Positions 28,031 to 36,546 of a DNA stretch of 64,000 nucleotides are shown here, one piece after another (the stretch's first letter is position 1; each line of letters opens with the position of its first letter). Source of the DNA: Chlorobaculum parvum NCIB 8327. Its GTDB lineage: Bacteria > Bacteroidota > Chlorobiia > Chlorobiales > Chlorobiaceae. The stretch lies in assembly GCF_000020505.1 (NCBI RefSeq), contig NC_011027.1, positions 790,001-854,000 on the forward strand, in the 5' to 3' direction. Under the pieces are notes generated by a model that saw nothing but the letters and a program-made list of their open reading frames with translations, searched no databases and was not told the DNA's origin. The position numbers and the translations under genes were made by a program.

Positions 28031-30194
28031 GCCGTTGCACGAGGCCGGTCAGGCGGCGTTTCGATTTACAGTTCCTGATCGCCCGGTCAAGCGCCTTCGG
28101 TTCGGCAACGATGACCACGAGCTTGCGTCCCCGCGTGACGGCCGTATAGGCAAGGTTGCGTTCGAGCAGGGGGTAGTGCTGCATGGAGAGCGGAATGACC
28201 ACTGCCGGGTATTCTGAGCCCTGGCTTTTGTGGATGCTGATGGCATAGGCGAGCGACAGTTCGTCGAGGTCGCTGAAGTCGTACTCGACGTGGTGATGGT
28301 CGAAGAGCGCCGTCAGCGTCTCCGCATCGGTGTCGATCTGTTCGATCAGGCCAATGTCGCCGTTGAAGACCTCTTTGTCGTAGTTGTTGACTGTCTGAAT
28401 CACTTTGTCACCCGGCGCGAAGGTGCTGCCGAAGCGGGTCACTTTCGGCTCGGCGGTCGGGTTGAGGCGCGCCTGCAGCTCGGCGTTCAGGGCCTGTACG
28501 CCGATGCCGCCCTTGTTCATCGGTGTCAGCACCTGCACGTCACGCACCGGGTCTAGATCGAAGCGTTTCGGGATGCGCTCCGTGACGAGCTGCATCACCT
28601 TGTCGTGAATCGCCTCCGGGGAACTTGCCGGAACGATGTAGAAATCGGAAAGCTCCTCGCCCTCGTCGGTCAGCGGCATTTCGCCCTGGTTGATGCGGTG
28701 GGCGTTGACGACGATCATCGATTCGGCGGCTTGCCGGAAGATTTCGGTCAGGCAGACGGTGGGGATGACCTCCGAGGCGATCAGGTCGGCGAGCACCGCG
28801 CCGGGGCCAACCGATGGCAACTGATCGACGTCGCCGACGAAGACCACCGCCGCGCGGTCGGGAATCGCCGCCACGAGCTTCTGCATCAGCACGACGTCCA
28901 CCATCGAGGTTTCGTCAACCACCACGAACGAAACGTCGAGCGGATTGCCGCGTCCTCGTTTGAAATCGAAAATCTGCGGATCGAATTCGAGCAGGCGATG
29001 GATGGTTTTGGCCTCGATACCGGTCGATTCGGTGAGCCGCTTGGCTGCCCGGCCGGTCGGAGCGCAGAGCGCCACGGAGACCTTTTCGCGCTGAAGCACC
29101 GAGAGGATCGCCTTGAGGATGGTGGTCTTGCCGACGCCCGGCCCGCCGGTGATGATCGATACTTTGCTGGCCAGCACGAGTGTCACCGCGCTGCGTTGCG
29201 AAGGGGAGAGCTCAAGGCCGGTCTGCTCCTCGATCCACGGCAGCACATCGTGCGGATCAAGCGGCTCCCACGGCAGGGGGCCACGCTTCAGTCGGTGCAG
29301 CGCCGAGGCGACGCCCGTTTCGGCGCGGTGCAGCGATTCGAGAAAGATGCACGGCACTTCGTCGATCGTTTCACCTACGATTCGGCGGGTCAGCTTTTCG
29401 TTCGTCACGGCTTCGGCAACGAGCGGGCGGTCGATTTCGAGCAGGCGTGAGGCTTCGCCGATGAGCGTCTCTTCCGGAACGGCGCAGTGGCCGTCGCTCG
29501 ACATCTGGCCGAGCACATGGGTGATGCCCGCTTCGGCCCGCATGAGCGAGTTCCGTTCGACGCCAAGGCTCGCAGCGATGGTGTCGGCCGTCTGGAAGCC
29601 GATGCCTTCGATGTCGAGCGAGAGGCGGTAGGGATTTTCCGTGATGGTGGCGATGGCCCCTTCGCGGTAGCGGCGGTAGATTTTCCAGGCCCTTGCTGCG
29701 CCGACGCCGTGCTCCTGCAGAAAGAGCATGATGTCCCGTATGGCTCTCTGCTCAGTCCACGATTCGATCACCATGTCGAGCCGCTTGCGTCCGATGCCTG
29801 GCACTTCGAGTAGTCGCTCCGGTTCGTTTTCGATCACATCGAACACCGCGTCGCCAAACTGCTCGATCAGCTTTTTTGCGTAATAGTTGCCAAGTCCCTT
29901 CACCTGCCCCGATGCGAGGTAGCGCTCCTTGCCTTCGAGCGTGGTGGGCTGTACGGGGGTTATTTTCGTCGCCTTGAACTGCAAGCCGTGCGTGCGGTCG
30001 TTCTGCCACGTGCCAACGCACTCCATGAACTCGCCCACGGCAGGCGAGGCAGCGAGGCCGACCACCGCCACCGGCTCGCGCTGCCCGGCAACCCGCAGGC
30101 GCAGCACCGTGAAGCCAGATTCCTCGCTGTGAAACGTTACCCGCTCGACGGAACCCGAGAGGCGCTCTTCATGGGTGTCGGCGGGTGTTGTCAT
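27993..30194 (-). CDS. recD2: ATP-dependent 5'-3' DNA helicase RecD2
   Basis: A RecD-like SF1B helicase of 733 residues not associated with RecBC. The N-terminal part contains the helix-hairpin-helix repeats typical of RecD2 (VKGLGNYYAKKLIEQFGDA, then LLEVPGIGRKRLDMVI). Helicase motifs are IITGGPGVGKTTI (I), VVDETSMVD (II) and the C-terminal SLAYAISIHKSQGSEYPAVV (motif V region). RecD2 in other bacteria acts in DNA repair and replication-fork rescue. Tail-to-tail overlap of 38 bases with the amidotransferase gene. Confidence 0.95.
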   Translation of the reverse strand: MTTPADTHEERLSGSVERVTFHSEESGFTVLRLRVAGQREPVAVVGLAASPAVGEFMECVGTWQNDRTHGLQFKATKITPVQPTTLEGKERYLASGQVKGLGNYYAKKLIEQFGDAVFDVIENEPERLLEVPGIGRKRLDMVIESWTEQRAIRDIMLFLQEHGVGAARAWKIYRRYREGAIATITENPYRLSLDIEGIGFQTADTIAASLGVERNSLMRAEAGITHVLGQMSSDGHCAVPEETLIGEASRLLEIDRPLVAEAVTNEKLTRRIVGETIDEVPCIFLESLHRAETGVASALHRLKRGPLPWEPLDPHDVLPWIEEQTGLELSPSQRSAVTLVLASKVSIITGGPGVGKTTILKAILSVLQREKVSVALCAPTGRAAKRLTESTGIEAKTIHRLLEFDPQIFDFKRGRGNPLDVSFVVVDETSMVDVVLMQKLVAAIPDRAAVVFVGDVDQLPSVGPGAVLADLIASEVIPTVCLTEIFRQAAESMIVVNAHRINQGEMPLTDEGEELSDFYIVPASSPEAIHDKVMQLVTERIPKRFDLDPVRDVQVLTPMNKGGIGVQALNAELQARLNPTAEPKVTRFGSTFAPGDKVIQTVNNYDKEVFNGDIGLIEQIDTDAETLTALFDHHHVEYDFSDLDELSLAYAISIHKSQGSEYPAVVIPLSMQHYPLLERNLAYTAVTRGRKLVVIVAEPKALDRAIRNCKSKRRLTGLVQRLKESGKQSWQNL

Positions 30195-30248
30195 TGGTTG
30201 TGCAGTGGACTTTGTGGACGAAGTGGACGACCGGCAGGGCAGAGTGCT

Positions 30249-31157
30249 TTACGGAGTTCCGGCGGCGAGTTTCTGGAGCGCCTGAAGTGTGCGGTCGCAC
30301 TCGGCTTCGGCCTTGCGTTTGTTGCCGAGCGAAAGTGCTGCGCTCGTCTGGTTCGTGTTGAGCGTTGAAAGACGAACGATTTCGGTGTTCAGCCGCATGA
30401 ACTCGCTGAACTCGGTCTTTGCCTCCCTGATGTAAGGCTTGCTCTTTTTGCCCGTCATCGTATTGAGTTTGTTCAGCGCAGTCTCAATGCTCTTTTGTTC
30501 AGCCTGCATCGTTTCTTCGATGCTCTTCTTTGCTTTCTCATCAGCGGCGTTTACATGGTGCGTCTGAAGGATGACAAGATTGCGGATGGCCAGCTTGGCA
30601 TCTTCAGCGGTCTTTTCCATCTGCGCTTTGCGCCACTCAGGCTTGACCCTCGCGGTCAACTTGTCGAGGTTGCCGTCGATCTTGCGCATCAGCTCTTCGC
30701 CGATCGTTGATGAAAGGTTGAGAGCCTTGAGGTTTGTGTTCTCCGTGGCGGTTTCGAGCAGCGTTGCGTCAATCGCGCTGACCGTTGCCCACGATTTGCT
30801 GAATTTGTCGACCAGCTCTTTCTCCTTGCCGGAGCCGTCTTTGGCAACCATCGATTCGAGCGTTTTCAGGTCGCGATTGACCTCACGCGCAGCGGCGCTT
30901 GACTGTTCGGCATAGGTGCGTGACTCCTCGTCGGTCGTGGCCAGAACGGCACTTTTCTCCTTCTCGACCGAGCGCACAAGATTGACTCGCATTTCGGCCA
31001 GCAGCGCCTGCTTTTGCATCGAGGCACTGCCGCCACTCATGAACGAAGCGCTCTGGAGCCAGAACGAAAGCAGCAGCGTGACAAGCGCTGTGGCTACCAG
31101 ACTTGCCGCCCATGCCAAACCGATGCTTTTGCCAGCTTCTTTTTCGTCTCTGTTCAT
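30249..31157 (-). CDS. Membrane-anchored four-helix-bundle sensor-like protein without output domain
   Basis: A 302-residue protein with one N-terminal membrane segment (about residues 12-34) and a long, all-helical, Lys/Glu-rich extracytoplasmic part. The pattern, including LRSTLNTNQTSAALS-like text near the end and paired helices, resembles the ligand-binding four-helix bundle of chemoreceptors, but there is no second membrane span, HAMP or signalling domain. It may be a periplasmic sensor subunit or a structural protein. Divergent from the HD gene at 31315. The chemoreceptor resemblance is my inference. Confidence 0.65.
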   Translation of the reverse strand: MNRDEKEAGKSIGLAWAASLVATALVTLLLSFWLQSASFMSGGSASMQKQALLAEMRVNLVRSVEKEKSAVLATTDEESRTYAEQSSAAAREVNRDLKTLESMVAKDGSGKEKELVDKFSKSWATVSAIDATLLETATENTNLKALNLSSTIGEELMRKIDGNLDKLTARVKPEWRKAQMEKTAEDAKLAIRNLVILQTHHVNAADEKAKKSIEETMQAEQKSIETALNKLNTMTGKKSKPYIREAKTEFSEFMRLNTEIVRLSTLNTNQTSAALSLGNKRKAEAECDRTLQALQKLAAGTP

Positions 31158-31314
31158 GATGTGGGTGTCTCCTCAGGGTTAATCGTGTCGTTGTTTCGGC
31201 TTAATCCGCACAATATACAAAAGGGCCGATACGTTTTTTCAGCAAAAGGTGAACCCTCGTCGGGCGAATTTCGTTAAACTGAAAAGAGTTAACCGATAAC
31301 AAACGGGCAGTATC

Positions 31315-31857
31315 ATGAAAGCTGATAATGAACAGGTATCGATGGCCGATGCTCTGATCGATCCCTGGTTGAGCGTGATCGGGCGAGATTTTGAGGGGTA
31401 CCGAAACCATTGCCGGAGAGTGTTTCTTTTCGGTTGCGCGTTAGCTGGAAAAGATGGCGACAATCAGCAGAAAATAGCCATTGCGGCAGCTTATCACGAC
31501 CTCGGAATCTGGACGGACGGCACGTTCGACTATCTGGGCCCCTCAAAGCGGCTCGCGCGCGCCTATCTCGAATCGATCGGCAAGACCGACTGGGCGGATG
31601 AAATCGAAGCCATGATCGAAAACCACCACAAGCTCGGCCCGTGGAGCTGCAACCCCGCATGGCTTGTCGAACCCTTCCGCCAGGCTGACTGGATCGACGT
31701 CACCTTTGGCGCACGCAACTTCGGCCTTCCGCGTCGCTACATCCTCGAAATCCAGGGCCGCTATCCCAATGCCGGCTACCATCCAGCCCTCGCCCGCCTG
31801 ACCTTCGAGCGGATGAAAACGCATCCGAAAGATCCTCTGCCGATGTTCAAGTGGTAA
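31315..31857 (+). CDS. HD-domain-type protein
   Basis: A 180-residue protein with an HD-like metal site: an N-terminal His in YRNHCRRVFLFG, the HD pair in AAAYHDLGIWTD and a later ENHHKLGPW. This order (H...HD...H) is that of HD-superfamily phosphohydrolases acting on nucleotides or phosphate esters. Substrate unknown. The peptidoglycan-active gene begins 49 bases downstream on the same strand and may be co-transcribed. Confidence 0.8.
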   Translation: MKADNEQVSMADALIDPWLSVIGRDFEGYRNHCRRVFLFGCALAGKDGDNQQKIAIAAAYHDLGIWTDGTFDYLGPSKRLARAYLESIGKTDWADEIEAMIENHHKLGPWSCNPAWLVEPFRQADWIDVTFGARNFGLPRRYILEIQGRYPNAGYHPALARLTFERMKTHPKDPLPMFKW

Positions 31858-31906
31858 TTTGGATCATGCTATCTCCTCAAGAACTACAAATCCAAAGGAG
31901 CGAATC

Positions 31907-33757
31907 ATGTTTATCCTGAAAGAAGAAGATTTGCTGCGCTTGTGGCAGATCAACCAGTTTGATATTCCCAAAGATCAGTGGGTTTTCTTTGGATTGCGTG
32001 GCTGCCTTCCGGTTGACGATCAGGATCACTCCTTTGCGCGGGAGCATCGGCTTGAGGTCGTCACTCCCGACTATGTTCATCCGCGATGCACGATCGGCCA
32101 GTGGGCTCCGGGCAAGGGCTTTGCGGTGTTTCCGGGTAGTACGGTTCCGCATCGCAAGCATGTGGAGAGCTCCATCAGCAAAAATGGGCAGGGTACTAAC
32201 CAGCTGCTCACCGGTTGCTACAAGGACTACCGGAAAGGGGTGCATAAAGCAGGCCAATCGACCGGGCATCAGGCGTTTCGGCAGGATCACAAGCTTCCGG
32301 TTCGCCGCACGGCCGATGATGTCGATTATGACGCGGACGATCGCGTCGAGTTCGGCCAGCCGTTCGATAACCTTCACGCCGGCTGGTGTATGAGCGTCGA
32401 ATCAGACCTTTACGCGAGTGCCGGTTGCCAGGTGCTGGTGGGATTTCCGCAATGCGAAAAACGCGGGAACAATCCGGACACCGGCCCCTGGAAAGCTTTC
32501 AAGGAGAATGCCTACGCAATCGACCAGCGCAGTTTTCATTACGTCCTCCTGACCGGGTGGGAAGCGCAGCGGGTGGCCACTTCCCAAAGGGCGATGTCGC
32601 CTCGGCTGCGGTTCGGTTCGCAAGGGGAGCTTGTTCACGTCATTCAGCAGAAGCTCAGTGCGCGGGGTTTTTACGAAGGTAAAATCGATAGCGACTTCGG
32701 CCTTCGAACGCTTCAGGCTCTGCTCGACTTCCAGACCGCCGAATTTGGCCCGAGCGAAGACGACGGCATCGTCGGCCCGCAGACGGCCTCCGCGCTTGCC
32801 ATCGACTGGCCCGACACCCTTTCCGGCATCTATGTTGTCGCCCCGGCAGCGCCGACAACAACGCCTGCCGGATTTTTCCGGTTTGAAGGAAACAACGCAG
32901 TCGCGCCAGACAACACGGTGTTTGCCAGGAAGTTTCGCAAGGGCGTGTACCATTACGGCAAGACGACCATCCGGGATTTTGTCCGTCAAAACCGGACGGC
33001 GTTTTCAGACGTTTCGACCTCTCTGTTGAACATCATGGACGCCGTGTCGGAGAACGAAGGCAAGCTGGAGGCGATCAATACGTGGGACAACGCCTTTCTG
33101 ACTTTCGGCACTTTTCAGTGGACTGTCGGCACAGGCGCGGGCAGCGGAGAGCTTCCAGCCTTGCTCGCGCGGCTCAAGCAGGATGACGCAGATGTCTTTG
33201 AGCGCTACTTCGGCCAGTTTGGCCTTGATGTGACGGGGGTTCGTGCCGGAGCGCCCGAGAATCCGGGTATCACGCCTACCGGTTACTGCTCGCTCGATGG
33301 TGAAAAAATTTCCAGTTCGGCAGCAAAGGAGAAGTTGCGCACGCTTGAGTGGGCTTACCGTTTCTGGCTTGCCGGTCACGACGACGTTGTCCGCGCTGCT
33401 GAAATCCGGCAAGCGATGGATCGCATCCATATCTTCTACAATAGCCCCCGCCACCAAATCAACGGACGTCCGGTTTGCGATTACGTTTCGTCAGAATACG
33501 GCGTTGCCCTGCTTCTCGACCAGCATATCAACCGTCCCGGCCATGTGCCAAAGACGATCGCAGAAGCCGTGACGAAAGTCGGTGGCAGCAAAGACCCTGC
33601 AACCTGGAGTGACGACGACGAACGAAGGGTTCTCGACGAATACATCGACCTGCGCTCTCACACCAGTATGACCGATTCCGACAAGCGGGCGCAGAGAATC
33701 GCCAACGCAGTCGAAACCGGCATCATTTTGGACAAGCGAGGTTCGTTTGTTGTGTAG
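31907..33757 (+). CDS. Multidomain peptidoglycan-active protein (PG_binding_1 plus putative catalytic domains)
   Basis: A 616-residue protein, started at the ATG at 31907 behind AAAGGAGC. Three parts are visible. The N-terminal third ends in HAG (H157) ... SAGC (C174), a His/Cys arrangement like that of L,D-transpeptidase or related cysteine peptidases. Residues about 235-303 are a peptidoglycan-binding type 1 domain (GSQGELVHVIQQKLSARGF, then DFGLRTLQALLDFQ). The C-terminal half has VSENEGKLEAINTWDNAF (E382, E384) and LTFGTFQWTVGTG, resembling a lysozyme-like fold. No signal peptide is present, so export would need lysis or a specialised route. Only the binding domain is firmly recognised. 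Confidence 0.75.
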   Translation: MFILKEEDLLRLWQINQFDIPKDQWVFFGLRGCLPVDDQDHSFAREHRLEVVTPDYVHPRCTIGQWAPGKGFAVFPGSTVPHRKHVESSISKNGQGTNQLLTGCYKDYRKGVHKAGQSTGHQAFRQDHKLPVRRTADDVDYDADDRVEFGQPFDNLHAGWCMSVESDLYASAGCQVLVGFPQCEKRGNNPDTGPWKAFKENAYAIDQRSFHYVLLTGWEAQRVATSQRAMSPRLRFGSQGELVHVIQQKLSARGFYEGKIDSDFGLRTLQALLDFQTAEFGPSEDDGIVGPQTASALAIDWPDTLSGIYVVAPAAPTTTPAGFFRFEGNNAVAPDNTVFARKFRKGVYHYGKTTIRDFVRQNRTAFSDVSTSLLNIMDAVSENEGKLEAINTWDNAFLTFGTFQWTVGTGAGSGELPALLARLKQDDADVFERYFGQFGLDVTGVRAGAPENPGITPTGYCSLDGEKISSSAAKEKLRTLEWAYRFWLAGHDDVVRAAEIRQAMDRIHIFYNSPRHQINGRPVCDYVSSEYGVALLLDQHINRPGHVPKTIAEAVTKVGGSKDPATWSDDDERRVLDEYIDLRSHTSMTDSDKRAQRIANAVETGIILDKRGSFVV

Positions 33758-33777
33758 ACGGAGTTAGTATTTTACAG

Positions 33778-33807
33778 GTAGCGCTACCACGTATCGGTAG
33801 CGCTTTT
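33778..33807 (+). terminator. Intrinsic terminator after the peptidoglycan-active gene
   Basis: GGTAGCGCTACC ... GGTAGCGC followed by five T, 22 bases after the stop. The loop is ACGTATC. Confidence 0.75.
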
Positions 33808-33849
33808 TGTCATTGCGAGGAGCGTCGTGACGTGGCGATTCAGTGATTG
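33808..33849. repeat. Dispersed intergenic repeat, CATTGCGAGGAGCG family, copy 2
   Basis: Same core as the copy at 11539-11582 (TCATTGCGAGGAGCGTCG, then GACGTGGCGATTCAGTG). It abuts the terminator of the preceding gene. Confidence 0.7.
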
Positions 33850-33931
33850 ATTAACTGCGGATTTCAGACCTATTTTGAACAGGTTAGCCTGTTATGTTGA
33901 TCTCAAGACCAAGTTGATAGGAGGCAAAAGA

Positions 33932-34213
33932 ATGAGAATCAGTCAAATATTTGTAAGTCTTTCCTGGATACCGTTGGCGTTGTTTGCATGGGCGTATTGG
34001 CAGATATCGCATCTTGATGGCTGGAGTGCCTGGGCTGCCGGGTCAGTCTTTCTGCCCATCGTTTGGATCAGTATGCTCATGGGGTTAACTGGTGCAATTC
34101 TGTGGTTTCGTGAATGGCGTGGTAAGCGTCACACTTTGCCAATAGCAGCAGCGACTCTCTTGGCTGGTTCTGTTGCTATTTTCTTCTTGGTCAAGAGCGT
34201 TATTATTGGATAA
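33932..34213 (+). CDS. Small three-helix membrane protein
   Basis: A 93-residue, very hydrophobic protein with about three membrane segments (residues 5-25, 33-55 and 68-90). It starts at the ATG at 33932 behind TAGGAGGC. No family recognised. Confidence 0.65.
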   Translation: MRISQIFVSLSWIPLALFAWAYWQISHLDGWSAWAAGSVFLPIVWISMLMGLTGAILWFREWRGKRHTLPIAAATLLAGSVAIFFLVKSVIIG

Positions 34214-34364
34214 TTAGTATGAATACTTCAGTCATTGATGACTGCGTCGTAAGAGGAACTGAAAAAGGTGACGGCTGAGGTTCGAAAAATTATCGGTAGA
34301 GTAAATGATTTTTTTTCGATGGAGAGTAAGTTTAACCTAAATCCTATTTCTTAGGTGTGCTTAG

Positions 34365-35186
34365 ATGGTGAAAAAAAAGAAATATATCCATAGAATCCTT
34401 TTTTTGCAGCCTGCTCAACAGCTGGTTACTTGGATATTTTCAACTTCAATTATTTGTGCTATTGTGATTGTCTTAGATCTTGGCGGTATAATTAAGGTAA
34501 AGATTCAAACATCAGTATTTGTAGAGTTTGCCTCGTTGATTGCAGGTATAAGCGGTACGGTAGGTGCAATAATGGTTGGTTTTATTATTTCTAAGCTTCA
34601 GTCGATTGAGTCTGGTCGACAGTTATGGTACATAGAACTCAAGCATGAGTTAAAAGAGATGAGAGATGTTCTACATAGTTTAGTATATGAATATTTTCAA
34701 TTATGTGAGCCTTTAGATAAATGTATTCAATATCTTGAGAACTTAAACATTCGTACAGACCTTTTTGCGGTAAAATTAGATTGGGATACTATCCAAAAGC
34801 CATCCCGTCTTGCTTTTGGTGATGCCGATATTGATGTGAAGAATAAAAATGTCTATTCATTAATTCAGTCTATAGTTCATGTTGAAGAATATATTGATGA
34901 ATTGAGAATTAGCTGGGTTGCATCAAATGTGGTAGGGTCACTTTTAAGAGATTGTAGTAATAAATTATTTGCATTGCTGTTGCTTTCTTTGGGCTTCATG
35001 GCGTTTTTTGCGATTTCAGATGCTGAATATAGCTTTAATTCTTATTTGTTTTTGGTATTTATAGTGGCATTTTTGATGTATATTGGTATCGTGCTTGTTG
35101 AGATAATTATACATACTAATGATTTTGTGAGGAATGTTAATTCTTCAAATAACGGTAAAATGGATGATTTGGAGTTGCGAGATTGA
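34365..35186 (+). CDS. AT-rich four-helix membrane protein, function unknown
   Basis: A 273-residue protein with two N-terminal membrane segments (about 20-40 and 52-75), a central soluble helical region (about 80-200) and two C-terminal segments (about 205-225 and 232-255), so both soluble ends likely face the cytoplasm. Codon use is AT-rich, in contrast to rimO and tgt next to it, suggesting recent acquisition. I do not recognise the family; the layout resembles putative membrane proteins of accessory regions. Confidence 0.7.
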   Translation: MVKKKKYIHRILFLQPAQQLVTWIFSTSIICAIVIVLDLGGIIKVKIQTSVFVEFASLIAGISGTVGAIMVGFIISKLQSIESGRQLWYIELKHELKEMRDVLHSLVYEYFQLCEPLDKCIQYLENLNIRTDLFAVKLDWDTIQKPSRLAFGDADIDVKNKNVYSLIQSIVHVEEYIDELRISWVASNVVGSLLRDCSNKLFALLLLSLGFMAFFAISDAEYSFNSYLFLVFIVAFLMYIGIVLVEIIIHTNDFVRNVNSSNNGKMDDLELRD

Positions 35187-35232
35187 TATACAAAATGCTG
35201 TAGTTTTCATTAAAACGCATTACAATATTTAG

Positions 35233-36546
35233 TTAGCTGCATTCTGAACCCACCCTCCCAAACAACTCATACGCGGTCGAGTCTTCGACCGTCACCTGTC
35301 GGAATTCTCCTTCTTCCACAGCTTCATCGCCAATCTCGATAATTACGTCGTTATCGACTTCGGGGGCGTCGTATTCGGTTCTTCCGTAGGCAACGTTATC
35401 CTCGATTCGGTCGATGAGGACGGTGAGCGTTTGGCCTTCAAGCTTTCGGTTGAGGCTGGCGGCTATGCTTTCTTGCAGTTCCATCAGTTCGCCGACCCGC
35501 TCTTCCTTCTCTTTGTCGCTGATCGTATCCTCAAGCGCGTAGGCGGGGGCGTGCTCTTCGTGGCGGTAGGGGAAGCAGCCGAGGCGGTCGAAGCGGGCCT
35601 GGCGCACGAAGTCGAGCAGCTCGTCGAACTCTTCGCGGGTTTCGCTGGGGTAGCCGGCGATCATGGTGGTGCGGAGGCGGATGTCGGGGTTCTTCTGGCG
35701 AATGGCGTCGATCAACTCTTCCGTGCCTTTGCGCCCGATGCCGCGCTGCATCGATTTCAGGATGCGGTCGTTGATGTGCTGCAACGGCATGTCGAGGTAG
35801 TTGCAGACGTTACGGCGCTGGCGCATGGTATCGATTACCTCCAGCGGGAAGTTGAGCGGGTAGGCGTAGAGGAGGCGGATCCAGTCGAAGCCCATGTCGG
35901 AGAGGCGCAGCGTGAGGTCGTTGAGCGCCGGTTTGCCGTAGAGGTCGTAGCCATAGACGCTGATGTCCTGCGCGATGAGGTTCAGCTCGCGGACGCCCTG
36001 CTCCTGGAGCAGCGCGGCTTCGCGGAGGAGCTGCTCGATGGGCTGGCTGACGTAGGGGCCGCGGATTTTCGGGATGGAGCAGAAGGAGCAGCGGCGGTTG
36101 CACCCCTCGCTGATTTTCAGGAAGGCGTAGTGCGGTGGCGTGAGCAGTTCGCGCCGGTCGTACAGCTCCTCGCAGTAGTGCGCGCCAATGGCCGCGAGCA
36201 CGTCGGGGAGCTGGCGGGTGCCGAACCATCCGTCAACCTCCGGCATCTCCTCGCTCAGCTCCTTGCGGTAGAGTTCGACGAGGCAACCCATCACGTACAC
36301 CTCGCGCACGATGCCCTCCTCCTTTTTGCCGATGGCGGCGAGCATTTCGTCGATCGACTCCTTTTTGGCGTCCTCGATGAAGCCACAGGTGTTGATGAGG
36401 ATGATGCTTGCCTCGTCAACGTCGTCGGTGAAGGTCAGTCCCGAAGCGACCGCCTGCGCGGTGAGCCGTTCGCTATCGACGGTGTTTTTCGAGCAGCCGA
36501 GGCTGAGCAGGAAGATCGCCGGTTTCCGTTCGTTACTTGTTGCCAT
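35233..36546 (-). CDS. rimO: Ribosomal protein S12 methylthiotransferase
   Basis: A radical-SAM enzyme that methylthiolates an aspartate of ribosomal protein S12. Its 437 residues contain the N-terminal MTTase domain with three cluster cysteines (LSLGCSKNTVDSE, LINTCGFIEDAK and VMGCLVELY), the radical-SAM motif ISEGCNRRCSFCSIPKIRG (CxxxCxxC) and a C-terminal TRAM domain. The sequence SLGCSKN separates RimO from the tRNA enzyme MiaB. Its start overlaps the end of tgt by 14 bases, so tgt-rimO form one translation-modification operon. Confidence 0.95.
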   Translation of the reverse strand: MATSNERKPAIFLLSLGCSKNTVDSERLTAQAVASGLTFTDDVDEASIILINTCGFIEDAKKESIDEMLAAIGKKEEGIVREVYVMGCLVELYRKELSEEMPEVDGWFGTRQLPDVLAAIGAHYCEELYDRRELLTPPHYAFLKISEGCNRRCSFCSIPKIRGPYVSQPIEQLLREAALLQEQGVRELNLIAQDISVYGYDLYGKPALNDLTLRLSDMGFDWIRLLYAYPLNFPLEVIDTMRQRRNVCNYLDMPLQHINDRILKSMQRGIGRKGTEELIDAIRQKNPDIRLRTTMIAGYPSETREEFDELLDFVRQARFDRLGCFPYRHEEHAPAYALEDTISDKEKEERVGELMELQESIAASLNRKLEGQTLTVLIDRIEDNVAYGRTEYDAPEVDNDVIIEIGDEAVEEGEFRQVTVEDSTAYELFGRVGSECS

